Assembly: GCA_017304475.1 (NCBI GenBank)
Contig: JAFKKV010000032.1
Location: 1 to 64,000, forward strand
DNA: 64,000 nucleotides
DNA from: Hyphomicrobiales bacterium
GTDB taxonomy: Bacteria; Pseudomonadota; Alphaproteobacteria; Rhizobiales; Phreatobacteraceae
Direction of reading: 5' to 3'
Both the position numbers and the translations under genes were made by a program. Of this stretch, positions 52,632-62,562 are shown piece after piece; position 1 is the stretch's first letter, and every line of letters starts with the position of its first letter. The notes under the pieces are model-generated. The model was not told where the DNA came from. It ran no database searches and saw nothing but the letters and a program-made list of their open reading frames with translations.

Positions 52632-53228
52632 GTGACCTATGCGATCATCGGTTCGGGGGCGATCGGAACGGCGCTCGCCCGTCAGTTTTTCCGCAATGGC
52701 GTCAAGGCCGGCATCGCCAATAGCCGCGGCCCCCAGTCGCTGGTCGATCTGGTCGGCGAACTGGGGTCGACCATCGCCGCGATCCCCGTCGCAGCCGCGC
52801 TTCAGGCGGACATCGTCATCTTGGCGGTGCCATTCGCAGCCATTCCGGGCATCGTTCGGGCGACGCCCGGCTGGAACGGGCGGATCGTCATCGACGCCAG
52901 CAACGCGATCGACTTTCCCGCCTTCACGCCGACCGATCTCGGCGGGCGACCGTCGAGCGAGATCGTGGCCGAGGCGGTTCCCGGCGCGCGGGTGGTGAAG
53001 GCCTTCAACACCTTGCCGGCTGCCCTGCTGGCGACCGATCCGAAGCAGAGCGGTGGACGCCGCGTCCTGTTTCTCTCGGGCAATCACGCGGAAGCCAATG
53101 CGCAGGCCGCGAGCCTGATCGAGGCGCTCGGCTTCGCGCCGGTCGACCTCGGCAAGCTGTCCGAAGGCGGCCGGCTCCAGCAGTTCGGCGGGGCCCTGCC
53201 GGTGCTCGATCTGATCCGGATGGGCTGA
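52632..53228 (+). CDS. NADPH-dependent F420 reductase-like dinucleotide-binding protein
   Basis: Rossmann-fold protein, 198 residues, with a GTG start at 52632 after GGAGGA; an earlier in-frame ATG at 52590 has no ribosome site. The cofactor motif YAIIGSGAIGTALARQFFRN is at the N-terminus, followed by ADIVILAVPFAAIPGIV and RVVKAFNTLPAALLATDPKQ, the pattern of the F420-dependent NADP oxidoreductase family (pfam F420_oxidored). Alphaproteobacteria usually lack F420, so the real partner is probably NAD(P)H. It diverges from the LysR gene, which likely controls it. Confidence 0.85.
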   Translation: MTYAIIGSGAIGTALARQFFRNGVKAGIANSRGPQSLVDLVGELGSTIAAIPVAAALQADIVILAVPFAAIPGIVRATPGWNGRIVIDASNAIDFPAFTPTDLGGRPSSEIVAEAVPGARVVKAFNTLPAALLATDPKQSGGRRVLFLSGNHAEANAQAASLIEALGFAPVDLGKLSEGGRLQQFGGALPVLDLIRMG

Positions 53229-53389
53229 GCCCACCTCACGCAAACACTGGGTGGTTTCAGCACAAGCAGGCGGGGTGGCGCGCCGCTCGGCGAAAACCAG
53301 GTTGATGGGGGACGATGGCGCGCGCTGGCTTGAAACCTTTCTCGGGCCGGGCGAGGTTCGGTCGCGCTTTGGGGGCGCGTGGAGCGGCG

Positions 53390-54640
53390 ATGAGCTTGCC
53401 TTGGTACTGGCTGGGAGTGGTGGCAGCCATCGGACTATTGCCGCCGCCGGTATTGGCCGAGCCGGTTTTGCGCCGGGATGCCTGCGAAGTCCCCGTCTAT
53501 GGCGACGCGCCCGCGGCCGTGCCCGCCGGCCCGGATGACGATGCGAGTTCCGCCGAAGAGCCGGACACGACGCTCTACGCGCCATTGCCCGGCGGCGGCT
53601 GCCTGTCGGTGAACAACTGGGCCAGCGCCATTGTCGTCGCCACCGACCGCCGTTTCGACGATTCCCGGCTGCAGGCGATAGCGCCGACCTATCTGGGGGC
53701 CTTCAATGCCGGCCTCGAGACCACGGTCGCGACGGGCTGGAAGACCAACGGCCTGTTCGTCGGCACCACCCTCGTCTTCGTCGCCGGTGTCCGGCTGCCG
53801 TCGAGCGGCGGTTTCGTCAAGGAAGCCTCCTTGCGCATCGACCGGCTGCTGCTGGGCTATGCCCAGTCGACCTTCAACTATTGGAACGTCGACGATTTCG
53901 CCAATGCGGTGTTCACGCCGCAGCGTCGTACCGCGCTCATCGCCTTCGATCTCGTCAAGCCGTCGCCCTGGTCGGTGACCCTGGCCTTCGAGCAGGCCGC
54001 CATACGCCCGGCCGTCACCGTGCCGGCTTTGCCCTTGCTGCCCGGGCTGGCACCGCTCGACACGACGGTGTCGGGCGCCCCCGATATCGTGTTGCGCAGC
54101 CGCTACCAGACCGACAGCCTGGCGTTCCACGCAGCCTTCGCCCTGCGGCCGACCGTACCGGGCAGCGGCGCGCATCCGCGATCCGGTTTCGCCGCAACCG
54201 CCGGGGCCAAGTGGGTGACCACGATCGCCGGCGTCCAGCACACCTTTTCCGGCCAGCTGTCCTATGCCAGGGACATGCCGACCTATCTCGGCACGCCGGT
54301 CGATATCGGCACGCTCGCATCCTTCCTGCAGCCGACCGACGCGACGCGGGGCTACAGCGCGGTGCTGTCGGTCAGGCAGGATTGGACGCCGAAGCTCTAT
54401 TCGGCCTTTTATGTCAGCCATATGAGCCTGGTCTTTCCCACCATTGCCTCCCGCCACGGCCGCGTCGGCGTTACCCGGGCGGCGGCCAACATCACCTACA
54501 AGACCACGGCGCAGTCGAGCCTGGCGCTCGAGCTGGGTTATGGCTCGGGCTCGATCGACCTGCCGGACCGGCAGACCCCGTTCTTCGATCTGGGCGGCCG
54601 TGCCGTCAGCCTGACGCTGACGGCCTCGGCCTGGTACTGA
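53390..54640 (+). CDS. Outer-membrane porin, alphaproteobacterial type
   Basis: Predicted outer-membrane beta-barrel of 416 residues from MSLPWYWLGVVAAIGLLPPP; GGAG precedes the ATG and an earlier ATG lacks a signal sequence. Cleavage is likely after VLAEP. The mature start CEVPVYG and the second cysteine in GGGCLSVNN resemble the Porin_2 pattern. Alternating amphipathic strands follow, and the chain ends in SLTLTASAWY, with the terminal aromatic residue expected for Bam recognition. An acidic segment (DDDASSAEEPD) lies between the cysteines. It is probably a diffusion channel; selectivity unknown. Confidence 0.78.
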   Translation: MSLPWYWLGVVAAIGLLPPPVLAEPVLRRDACEVPVYGDAPAAVPAGPDDDASSAEEPDTTLYAPLPGGGCLSVNNWASAIVVATDRRFDDSRLQAIAPTYLGAFNAGLETTVATGWKTNGLFVGTTLVFVAGVRLPSSGGFVKEASLRIDRLLLGYAQSTFNYWNVDDFANAVFTPQRRTALIAFDLVKPSPWSVTLAFEQAAIRPAVTVPALPLLPGLAPLDTTVSGAPDIVLRSRYQTDSLAFHAAFALRPTVPGSGAHPRSGFAATAGAKWVTTIAGVQHTFSGQLSYARDMPTYLGTPVDIGTLASFLQPTDATRGYSAVLSVRQDWTPKLYSAFYVSHMSLVFPTIASRHGRVGVTRAAANITYKTTAQSSLALELGYGSGSIDLPDRQTPFFDLGGRAVSLTLTASAWY

Positions 54641-54749
54641 CGCCGGCCGGCCGGCGGCGAATAGCGCCTGCCCGCCCGTGGGACTGCCGCGGCCCGTCTC
54701 TTGCTGGTAGGCACGGCCGAATGCTCTCGCCGGAAAGCACCTGCCGTCC

Positions 54750-56210
54750 ATGACCGAAGCCCGTCTCGCCGATCTCGAAGCCCGCATCCGCAGCGATCTC
54801 GCCCGGATCGCCCACCCGCATGCCGAATGGCTGAAGCCCAGGACCGCAGCCGACGGTTCCCAGGCGCTCGACGTGCTGATCATCGGTGCCGGTCAATCGG
54901 GCATTGCCGCCGCCTTCTGCCTGAAACGCAACCGGGTCGACAACGTGCTGGTCATCGACAAGGCGCCTTATGGCGAAGAGGGCCCCTGGGTCACCTATGC
55001 GCGCATGAAGACCTTGCGCAGCCCGAAGGACTTCACCGGCCCCGATCTCGACATCCCCAGCCTGACCTATCAGTCCTGGCACGAGGCGCGTTACGGCGAG
55101 GCGCATTGGCTGGCGCTCGACCTGATCGCCCGGCAGGACTGGAACGACTACCTGCTGTTCGTCCGGCGGGTCACCGGCGTCAAAGTGCTCAACGACACGG
55201 CGCTGGTCGGGCTCGACGACGGCGACGGGCTGGTGCGCGCGACGATCGACGGCCCCGAGGGCCGATATGTGCGGTTCGCCCGCAAGGTGGTGCTCGCCAC
55301 CGGCCAGGACTCGACGGGCCGCTGGTGGATGCCGGATTTCGTCGCCGCGCTGCCGAAACATCTGCGGGCGCATGCCGCCGACCCGATCGATTTCGAGGCC
55401 CTGAAAGGCAAGGTGGTGGCGGTGCTCGGCGCCGGGGCGTCAGCTTTCGACAATGCGGCGGTGGCGCTGGAGGCGGGCGCGGCGGAAGTCCATCTGTTCT
55501 GCCGGCGCGCCGAGGTGCAGGTCATCCAGCCCTATCGCTACATCACCTTTCGCGGCTTCCTGAAACATCTCGGCGATCTCGACGATGTCTGGCGCTGGCG
55601 CTTCATGGCGCGCGTGCTCAGCCTGCGCGAAGGTTTTCCGCAGGCGACCTATGACCGCTGCGGCCGCCATGCGAATTTCACGCTGCATACGGACGCCGCC
55701 TGGACCGATGCCCATGTCGCGGCGGGCCGGCCGGTGGTGGTCACCCCGCACGGCGCCTTCACCGCGGATTTCCTGATCTGCGGCACCGGCATCGCCATGG
55801 ACTATTCCCTGCGGCCCGAGCTTTCGGCCTTTGCCGGCAATATCCTGACCTGGGGAGACCGCTACGATCCGCCGGCCGCCGAGCGCGACGCGCGGCTCGC
55901 GGCCTTTCCCTATCTCTCCGCCGATTATGCCTTCATGGAGCGGCAGCAGGGCCTGGCGCCCTGGATCGGCAATGTCCACCTCTTCACCATTGCCTCCACC
56001 ATGAGCTTCGGTCCGTCGGGCTCGTCGATCAACGCCATGACCACGGCGATCCCGAAACTGGTCGACGGCGTGACGCGCGGGCTCTTTGCCGGCGATGTCG
56101 AGGCGCATTGGCAGGCCTTCCTGGCCTATGACGTGGCGCAGGCCAAGGTCGGCGCCAGCGTGGCGGGGCTTGGGCCATCTCGGAGCGAAGGGGAAGCCGG
56201 CTCTCGTTAG
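54750..56210 (+). CDS. Flavin-containing monooxygenase-like NAD(P)/FAD oxidoreductase
   Basis: Two-dinucleotide-binding flavoprotein, 486 residues. The FAD motif VLIIGAGQSGIAAAF is at residues 43-57 and the NADPH motif VLGAGASAFDNAAVALEAGA near 230. The segments MKTLRSPKDFTGPDLDIPSL and GQDSTGRWWMPDFVAALP, together with FLICGTGIAMDYSLRPELSA, match FMO/Baeyer-Villiger-like proteins. It could oxygenate a nitrogen, sulphur or ketone group. It converges with the second peptide-type ABC operon (129 bp between stops), which also encodes no monooxygenase, so a functional link is possible but unproven. Confidence 0.85.
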   Translation: MTEARLADLEARIRSDLARIAHPHAEWLKPRTAADGSQALDVLIIGAGQSGIAAAFCLKRNRVDNVLVIDKAPYGEEGPWVTYARMKTLRSPKDFTGPDLDIPSLTYQSWHEARYGEAHWLALDLIARQDWNDYLLFVRRVTGVKVLNDTALVGLDDGDGLVRATIDGPEGRYVRFARKVVLATGQDSTGRWWMPDFVAALPKHLRAHAADPIDFEALKGKVVAVLGAGASAFDNAAVALEAGAAEVHLFCRRAEVQVIQPYRYITFRGFLKHLGDLDDVWRWRFMARVLSLREGFPQATYDRCGRHANFTLHTDAAWTDAHVAAGRPVVVTPHGAFTADFLICGTGIAMDYSLRPELSAFAGNILTWGDRYDPPAAERDARLAAFPYLSADYAFMERQQGLAPWIGNVHLFTIASTMSFGPSGSSINAMTTAIPKLVDGVTRGLFAGDVEAHWQAFLAYDVAQAKVGASVAGLGPSRSEGEAGSR

Positions 56211-56247
56211 GAGACGCGACGGCCGCGCCGTGGCCTTGCCGCGCATG

Positions 56248-56279
56248 AACCCTCGCCCACGTCATCGTGGGAGAGGGTT
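56248..56279. other. 14-bp-stem hairpin between convergent genes
   Basis: AACCCTCGCCCACG and CGTGGGAGAGGGTT pair over 14 bp with one mismatch and a 4-base loop (TCAT). It sits between the flavoprotein stop and the ABC ATPase stop. No T-run follows on either strand. It may act as a bidirectional 3' end or be a fragment of the CCTC/GAGG-rich repeat type seen at 36207. Confidence 0.45.
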
Positions 56280-56339
56280 GACGCGCCCGCTCCGCAGCGA
56301 GATGGGTCCATCTGGTCGCCCGGATAGCGGGGCCGGCAA

Positions 56340-58037
56340 TCACGACGCCAGCGCCGCCGACCCCTTGTCCGATGGCGCGCGCCCGGAATGCGGGTCGAAA
56401 TGCGGGATGGCCGCGATCAGCTCGGCCGCGTAGGCCGATTTCGGCTGGACGAACAGTTCGGCGCTGCGCCCTTGCTCGACGATCCGGCCCTTCTGCAGCA
56501 CGATGGTGCGCTCGCACATCATGCGCACGACATTGAGGTCGTGGCTGACGAACAGGTAGGACAGCCCGGTCTCCCGGCGCAGCCGGTCGAGCAAATGCAG
56601 GATCACCGCCTGGACGGAGACGTCGAGCGCCGCCGTCGGTTCGTCGAGCACCAGCAGGCGCGGACCGGCGGCAATCGCGCGGGCGATGCCGACACGCGCC
56701 TTCTGGCCGCCGGAAAGCTGATGCGGAAAGCGATCGAGGAATTCCTCCGGCAACCCGACCCGCGCGGCGCATTCGGCCACCTTGGCGCGCAATTCTCTCG
56801 GGTCCGCCATGCCGGCCAGGAGCCGGAGCGGGTCGGCGATCGAATCGAAGGCCGAGAAGCGCGGATTGAGGCTGTCGCCGTGGTCCTGGAAGACGATCTG
56901 GATGTCCCGGCGGAAGCGCGAACGGTGGAATTCGCGCGTCGGGATCCGGCCGATATCCTGGCCGTCGAAACGGATCCCGCCGGATGTATGGTCGATCAGC
57001 CGGCAGATCAGCCGCGAGATCGTGCTCTTGCCCGAGCCCGACTCGCCGACGAGGCCGAGGCTCTCGCCCTGGCCGAGCTCGAAGGAGACATTGTCGACCG
57101 CCTTGAAGCTGTCGCCATAAGCTTTCACGAGGTTGGTGACCTCAAGCAGCGGCGTCGCCGCCCTCTGCTGGATGATCGCGGGTGCCGGGCCCGGTTTGCC
57201 GCCTGCGTCGACGACCAGGCTTTCGACCGTCGAGGTGCGGGTCGGCGAGGCCGCGACGAGGCGCTTGGTATAGGCGTGCCCCGGCCGGCCGAACAGGATT
57301 TCGGGCGGCGCTTCCTCGACCACCAGGCCCTTCTCCATCACCGCGACGCGCCGGCAATATTGCGCGGCGAGGCCGAGATCATGGGTGATCAGGATCATCG
57401 CCATGTCGCGCCGCCGGGTGATGTCGGCGAGCAGGTCCATCACGGTCTTCTGGGTGGTGACGTCGAGGCCGGTGGTCGGCTCGTCGGCGATCAGGAGGCT
57501 GGGCTCGCAGGCGATCGCCATGGCGACCATGACGCGCTGGCACATGCCGCCGGAGAGTTCGTGCGGATAGGCGTCGAGCCGGCCGACCGGGTCGCGGATC
57601 AGCACCGCCTCCAGCAGCTCCACGGCGCGGTCGCGGGCCTGCGCCCGGGACAGATCGCCATGGGCGCGCAGCACGTCGGCGATCTGCAGGCCGACGGTGC
57701 GGATCGGGTTGAGCGCTGCTCGCGGGTTCTGGAAGATCATCGACATGGCCGCGCCGCGCAGCGGCTGCAGCATGGAACGCGAGGCGCGGGTAATGTCCTG
57801 GCCGCGAAAGGTGATGCGGCCATGGGTGATGCGGCCGGCCCGGTCGAGCAATTGCATCACCGAGAAGGCGGTGACCGACTTGCCCGAGCCGCTCTCGCCG
57901 ACAATGCCGAGGGTTTCGCCGGCGGCGACCGCCAGCGAGACGCCTTTGATCGCCTCGACCTGGCCGTGGCGGGTCGAGAACGAGACGCGCAAGTCGTCGA
58001 TGGACAGGAGCGGCGCCGCCATATGTGCATCGCTCAT
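56340..58037 (-). CDS. Fused double ATP-binding protein of a peptide-type ABC transporter
   Basis: DppD and DppF equivalents joined in one 565-residue chain. The first cassette (about 1-265) has [26 protein letters not shown] and [13 protein letters not shown]; the second (about 300-560) has [26 protein letters not shown] and [12 protein letters not shown]. Both are complete, so it can form the whole motor. Its ATG overlaps the permease stop (ATGA). It is the last gene of the operon. The C-terminal extension is short and lacks the cysteine cluster of the DppD/F pair at 3235-5255. Confidence 0.93.
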   Translation of the reverse strand: MSDAHMAAPLLSIDDLRVSFSTRHGQVEAIKGVSLAVAAGETLGIVGESGSGKSVTAFSVMQLLDRAGRITHGRITFRGQDITRASRSMLQPLRGAAMSMIFQNPRAALNPIRTVGLQIADVLRAHGDLSRAQARDRAVELLEAVLIRDPVGRLDAYPHELSGGMCQRVMVAMAIACEPSLLIADEPTTGLDVTTQKTVMDLLADITRRRDMAMILITHDLGLAAQYCRRVAVMEKGLVVEEAPPEILFGRPGHAYTKRLVAASPTRTSTVESLVVDAGGKPGPAPAIIQQRAATPLLEVTNLVKAYGDSFKAVDNVSFELGQGESLGLVGESGSGKSTISRLICRLIDHTSGGIRFDGQDIGRIPTREFHRSRFRRDIQIVFQDHGDSLNPRFSAFDSIADPLRLLAGMADPRELRAKVAECAARVGLPEEFLDRFPHQLSGGQKARVGIARAIAAGPRLLVLDEPTAALDVSVQAVILHLLDRLRRETGLSYLFVSHDLNVVRMMCERTIVLQKGRIVEQGRSAELFVQPKSAYAAELIAAIPHFDPHSGRAPSDKGSAALAS

Positions 58038-58882
58038 GTGCGCATCCTCGGATCGAGAATGTCGCGCAGGCCGTCACCCAGGAGATTGAAGCAGAGCACG
58101 GCGGACATCAGCGCCGCGCCGGGAAACACCACCAGCCACCATTTGCCCGTCGTGATGAAACGCGCGCCCTCGGCGACCATGATGCCCCATTCCGGAGTCG
58201 GCGGCTTGACGCCGAGGCCGAGGAAGGAGAGGCCCGCGGCGTTCAGGATGGCCCAGCCGAGATTGAGCGAGATCTGCACCGCCATGGCCGGCAGCACATT
58301 GGGCAGAAGAAACAGCATGACCACGCGGGCATGGCTGTTGCCGGAGGCGCGTGCCGCTTCCACCCAGCCGGCGCCGCGCCGGACATTCACCTCGGCGCGG
58401 GCGAAGCGGATGTAGAAGGGCAGGTTGATGATGGCGGTGGCATAGATGATGTTCTCGACCCGGTTGCCGAGCGCCGCCACCATGGCCATGGCGAGCACGA
58501 AGAGCGGGAAGGCCATCAGCACGTCGACGAAGCGGCCGACCCAGCGGTCGAGCGAACCGCCGGTATAGCCGCAGAAGCTGCCGATCAGCGCGCCGATGGC
58601 GAAGGACAGGGTCACGGCGGAGGCGGCGATCAAGAGGTCGAGGCGGGTGGCGACGATGACCCGGCTGAACACGTCGCGGCCGAGCTGGTCGGTGCCGAAC
58701 CAATGCGCCGCGCTCGGCGGCTGCAGGGCGATCGGCACGTTCGAGGCGATCGGGTCATAAGGCACGATCCACGGCCCGACGATGGCGAGCAGCACCAGCA
58801 GTGCCGCGCCGATGCTGGCGACCAGCGTCATCGGATTGCCGCGCAGGATCCAGCCGGTATGGCGGAGGGTTGCCGTTATCAT
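58034..58882 (-). CDS. Peptide-type ABC transporter permease (DppC-like)
   Basis: Inner-membrane permease, 282 residues from MITATLRHTGWILRGNPMTL. The frame is open far beyond the preceding gene, but this ATG overlaps that gene's stop as ATGA. The DppC motif HWFGTDQLGRDVFSRVIVAT is near residue 65, and the ATPase-docking loop is around EAARASGNSHARVVMLFLLP. The end [14 protein letters not shown] is standard. It pairs with the DppB-like protein upstream. Confidence 0.93.
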   Translation of the reverse strand: MITATLRHTGWILRGNPMTLVASIGAALLVLLAIVGPWIVPYDPIASNVPIALQPPSAAHWFGTDQLGRDVFSRVIVATRLDLLIAASAVTLSFAIGALIGSFCGYTGGSLDRWVGRFVDVLMAFPLFVLAMAMVAALGNRVENIIYATAIINLPFYIRFARAEVNVRRGAGWVEAARASGNSHARVVMLFLLPNVLPAMAVQISLNLGWAILNAAGLSFLGLGVKPPTPEWGIMVAEGARFITTGKWWLVVFPGAALMSAVLCFNLLGDGLRDILDPRMRT

Positions 58883-59910
58883 TCGATCGAAATCCGGGGA
58901 TCGGCGAGACCGTAGAGAACGTCGACGGTGAGGTTCACCGCGACGAAGATCGTCGCCATCAGCAGCACGAAGCCCTGCACCGGGGCATAGTCGGAGGACA
59001 AGAGGGCGTCGAGCGCGTAGGAGGCGACGCCCGGCCAGGAAAACACCTTCTCGACCAGCACATTGGCGCCCAGCATGGTGGAGAACACGATGCCCATGAT
59101 GGTCAGCACGGGCAGGAGCGCATTGCGCAGCGCATAGACCAGCACGACCCGCCGGCGCGACAGGCCGAGCGCTTCGCCGGTGCGGACGAAATCGCTGGTC
59201 AGCACGGCCAGCATCGAGGCGCGCGTCATGCGGGCGAGCGGCGCCAGCACGAACAGCGCCATCGTACAGGCTGGCAGCACCAATTGGCTGGCCGCCGACC
59301 GCCAGGCCTCCCAGTCGCCGGCAAGAGCCGCGTCGATCAAGAGGAAGCCGGTCACGACAGGGGGCTGGCCGGCGAAGATGTCGATCCGGCCGGTCGGATC
59401 GGGCGCGATGCCGAGCAGGTAGTAGAAGGCGAAGATGAACAGGAGGCCCGAGACGAAGGTCGGCACGCAGACCCCGAGCGTGCACAGGAAGCGCACGGCA
59501 TTGTCGACGATCGAATTGGGTTTCAGCGCCGCCAGGATGCCGAGCGGCAGCGCCAGCGACAGGGCCAGGATCAGCGCGACGAAGGTCAGTTCCAGCGAGG
59601 CCGGCAGCCGGTTCTTCAGGTCGGCCAGCACCGGCTGGCCCGTCGTCATCGAGCGGCCGAGATTGCCGGTGGCGATGTCGCGCAGATAAAGCGCCAGCTG
59701 TTGCGGGATCGGCTTGTCGAGCCCCATCTGCTCGCGGATCTGCTCGATCTCCGCCTGGCCGGCATTCGGGCCGGAGGCGAAGAAGATCGCCGGATCGCCC
59801 GGCAGTACACGCATCAGCAGGAAGGTGAAGATCACCACCCCGAGGAGCGCCGGCAGCGACGAGACGATCCGTCGCCCCGCCCGCCGCGCGATCACACCTG
59901 CAAGACCCAT
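58879..59910 (-). CDS. Peptide-type ABC transporter permease (DppB-like)
   Basis: Inner-membrane permease, 343 residues from MGLAGVIARRAGRRIVSSLP. A GTG at 59922 overlapping the receptor's stop (GTGA) is a possible alternative start. Motifs are FLLMRVLPGDPAIFFASGPN and, near residue 110, RLPASLELTFVALILALSLA; the EAA-like loop is at VRTGEALGLSRRRVVLVYAL. A long periplasmic loop (about residues 190-225, DPTGRIDIFAGQPPVVTGF) is larger than in the DppB-like protein at 6167. Confidence 0.92.
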   Translation of the reverse strand: MGLAGVIARRAGRRIVSSLPALLGVVIFTFLLMRVLPGDPAIFFASGPNAGQAEIEQIREQMGLDKPIPQQLALYLRDIATGNLGRSMTTGQPVLADLKNRLPASLELTFVALILALSLALPLGILAALKPNSIVDNAVRFLCTLGVCVPTFVSGLLFIFAFYYLLGIAPDPTGRIDIFAGQPPVVTGFLLIDAALAGDWEAWRSAASQLVLPACTMALFVLAPLARMTRASMLAVLTSDFVRTGEALGLSRRRVVLVYALRNALLPVLTIMGIVFSTMLGANVLVEKVFSWPGVASYALDALLSSDYAPVQGFVLLMATIFVAVNLTVDVLYGLADPRISIE

Positions 59911-59918
59911 CTGCCCGC

Positions 59919-61532
59919 TCACGCCCGCTTCATGTCGCGATAATCGACCTGGCGGTGATAGCCATAGACATAACCATCGATCGTCTTGGCCATGACCGCG
60001 TCCTGGTTCGGCTGCCACAGCATGATCATCGGCACCTCCTCGGCGAGCACGGCGATCATCCGCTTGCACAGCTTTTCATAGGTCGCCGCATCCTGCTCGA
60101 ACCGCGCCTGGGCGGTCAGCGCGTTGATCTCGGCATTGTTCCAGGACGAATAGTTCCAGCGCTGGTCGCCGGTGAAGAAATTGCGGAAGAAATAGTCGGT
60201 CGAGGGCAGCCAGGCGATCGAGGTCTCGGTCAGGAAGGGCAGCTTCTTTTCGGTGACGAGCGTCGAGATCTGGGCGTCCGGCAGCTTCTGGATGTCGACG
60301 CGGATGCCGATCTTGCCGAGCGATTCCTTGATCAGCGCGGCCATCGGCTCGCTGACCGCGGCCGAGCCGACATTGAACGAGAAGGTGGTGTCGAGCCCGT
60401 TGGGGAAGCCGGCCTCGGTCAGCAATTGCTTGGCCTTGGCAAGGTCGGTCTTCAGCGGCATGGGCTGCGGGAACACCGCCTTGTCCGGATCCCCGGTCCA
60501 GGTACCGCCGAACAGCGCCGCGCCGCGCTCGAACAGGGCGGCCTTGAAGATGTCCTGATAGGGCATGGCGGCGGCCACCGCCTGGCGCAGCTTCACATTG
60601 TTGAACGGCGCCATCTGGGTGTTGAAGGCGACCATGGTGAAGGCGTTGAACTGCGGCGTCGAGACCACCTTGACCCGCTCGCGGGTCGCCAGCGTCGGCA
60701 CGTCGCTCGCCTGCAGGTCGATGGCGATATCGGCATCGCCCTTCTCGATCAGGCTGGCGCGGGTGGCGGCCTCCGGAATGGTCTGGCAGATGACGCGCCG
60801 GAAATGCGCCGGCTTGCCGTCCTCGCCGCCCTTCCAGTTGTCGTTGCGGCGCAGCACGACCTGCTCGCCCGGTTTGAAGCTCTCGACCATATAGGCGCCG
60901 GAACCTGCGGCATTGTCCTTCAGCCAGGCCTGGGCCCAGGGGTCCTGCGCGGTGAGATGCGGCTTCACCAGCTTGGTGTTGATGATGATGCAATAGAGCG
61001 TGCAGAGGTTCGGCAGCGCCAGCCGGTCGGGCTTGTCGACCTTGGCCTCGACGGTGAAGGGATCGATGATCTTGAACTGTTCGGGCCTGGTCCAGGACCC
61101 GGTCTGGATCTGCGCCGCGGCCAGCGACTTGGCCGAGACGGCCCGGTCGAGCGACCATTTCACGTCTTCCGCGGTCACCGGCGAGCCGTCATGGAACTTG
61201 GCGTCGCGGCGCAGGTGGAAGGTGAAGGTCATGCCGTCGGGGCTGGTGACCACGCGCTCGGCCAGCTCGCCGCGAATGGTGTCGGGATCGAACACCCAGC
61301 CATTGCCGAGCTTCTTCTTGCCGAAGGAGACCAGCCGGTCATAGACATTGACGCTGATGCCGAAGGCCTCGCGGGTCGAGCCCGGCATGGTCGGATCGAG
61401 CGTATTGACCGCATTGCCGGTCACCTGGCGCAGCGTTTCGGCGCGGGTCTGGGCCAAGCTCGGCCCGCTTATGGTCGCGGCCGTGGCCAAGGCGGCCGAA
61501 CCGGCAAGCACATTCCGACGCGTGATGGTCAT
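59919..61532 (-). CDS. Family 5 ABC substrate-binding protein
   Basis: Periplasmic receptor, 537 residues. A twin-arginine-like signal (MTITRRNVLAGSAALATAAT) ends near SLAQT. The SBP_bac_5 region FHLRRDAKFHDGSPVTAEDV near residue 110 and LIEKGDADIAIDLQASDVPT further on are clear. It leads the operon receptor-permease-permease-double ATPase. It is only distantly related to the tandem receptors at 1-3215, so the two importers probably carry different ligands. Confidence 0.93.
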   Translation of the reverse strand: MTITRRNVLAGSAALATAATISGPSLAQTRAETLRQVTGNAVNTLDPTMPGSTREAFGISVNVYDRLVSFGKKKLGNGWVFDPDTIRGELAERVVTSPDGMTFTFHLRRDAKFHDGSPVTAEDVKWSLDRAVSAKSLAAAQIQTGSWTRPEQFKIIDPFTVEAKVDKPDRLALPNLCTLYCIIINTKLVKPHLTAQDPWAQAWLKDNAAGSGAYMVESFKPGEQVVLRRNDNWKGGEDGKPAHFRRVICQTIPEAATRASLIEKGDADIAIDLQASDVPTLATRERVKVVSTPQFNAFTMVAFNTQMAPFNNVKLRQAVAAAMPYQDIFKAALFERGAALFGGTWTGDPDKAVFPQPMPLKTDLAKAKQLLTEAGFPNGLDTTFSFNVGSAAVSEPMAALIKESLGKIGIRVDIQKLPDAQISTLVTEKKLPFLTETSIAWLPSTDYFFRNFFTGDQRWNYSSWNNAEINALTAQARFEQDAATYEKLCKRMIAVLAEEVPMIMLWQPNQDAVMAKTIDGYVYGYHRQVDYRDMKRA

Positions 61533-61667
61533 GTCACCCTCTCGATTGCTTATTCAGCCCGCTTTTGCCCAACCTGCCGGCCGCTTCAGGTCATGGTGGC
61601 ATCGAAGCAATCCACGTACCAGCATCTGCACGTAGCGAATCTTCTCTTCCGCCACGTTCGGGCGACT

Positions 61668-61682
61668 CATTTGTTTCAAATG
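61668..61682. promoter_or_regulatory. Palindrome upstream of the second peptide-type ABC operon
   Basis: CATTTG-TTT-CAAATG is a perfect inverted repeat with 6-bp arms, 136 bp before the receptor start, in a 221-bp gap. It is AT-rich against its surroundings and could be an operator for a regulator encoded outside the window. No regulator gene lies next to this operon. Confidence 0.45.
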
Positions 61683-61753
61683 TCGCCTTTGGACGCCTTG
61701 GTGTTCAGACAGGTCGTAAAACCACCCGCTGCCGGCTTTTTGTGCAGCCTGCC

Positions 61754-62515
61754 TCAGCCGGCGAGCCAGCCGCCGTCGACCGCCAGCGTGGTGCCCGTGG
61801 TGAAGGCGGCGGCATCGCTCGCCAGGAACAGGACCGCCTCGGCGGCCTCTTCCGGCAGGCCCAGGCGATTGAGCGGGTGACGCGCGCGCGACGCCTCTTC
61901 CGCGGCGCGCGGATCGGCTCTGCGGTTGAAGCTGCGTCTGAGCATCGGCGTGTCGATCGCTCCCGGCACCAGCGCATTGACCCGGATGTGGTCGCCGGCG
62001 AAATCCAAGGCCATGGTGCGGGTCAGGCTGAGAAGGGCGCCTTTCGCCGCGATATAGGCGCTGTTGCCGGCGCCGCCGGCAAGGGCCAGCTGCGACGCCG
62101 TGGTGATGATCGCGCCGCCGCCCTGGCGCTGCATGAACGGCACCACCGCGCGCGCCCAGAGCCAGGTGCCGCCGACATTGGCGCGGAACACCGCGTCCCA
62201 GTCCTCCGGGCGGGTGGTCAGGACCGTGCCGCCGACGGAAAAGCCGGCGGCGGTGAACAGCACGTCGATCCGGCCATAGCGTTGCTGGATCGCCGCGGCA
62301 TCCTCATCTGCGGTGCCGACCTCGCCGACATCGGATACCCGTACCACCGCCGCGCCGCCCGCCTCGGCGATCATTCCGGCGGTCTCGCGGACGCCGGTCT
62401 CGTCCCGGTCGACGAGCGCCAGCCGCGCGCCTTCCCGGGCGAAAACGACGGCCGTCGCCCGGCCGATGCCGGAGCCGGCTCCGGTGATGACGGCGACCTT
62501 GTCCTTCAGCCTCAC
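61754..62515 (-). CDS. Short-chain dehydrogenase/reductase (SDR)
   Basis: Classical SDR of 253 residues. TGAGSGIG is at 11-18 and the catalytic Ser141, Tyr154 and Lys158 (YIAAK) are present. The usual NNAG motif reads FTAAG (residues 87-91), so the conserved Asn is replaced, as happens in some members. The C-terminus has FTTGTTLAVDGGWLAG. It lies 47 bp after the aminotransferase and 221 bp before the transporter genes, all on the same strand. It may oxidise or reduce the compound handled by these. Confidence 0.89.
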   Translation of the reverse strand: MRLKDKVAVITGAGSGIGRATAVVFAREGARLALVDRDETGVRETAGMIAEAGGAAVVRVSDVGEVGTADEDAAAIQQRYGRIDVLFTAAGFSVGGTVLTTRPEDWDAVFRANVGGTWLWARAVVPFMQRQGGGAIITTASQLALAGGAGNSAYIAAKGALLSLTRTMALDFAGDHIRVNALVPGAIDTPMLRRSFNRRADPRAAEEASRARHPLNRLGLPEEAAEAVLFLASDAAAFTTGTTLAVDGGWLAG

Positions 62516-62562
62516 CGGCGCATGTCCTTCTGCAGCAGGCGCGTTCCCACCCGGACCATGGT

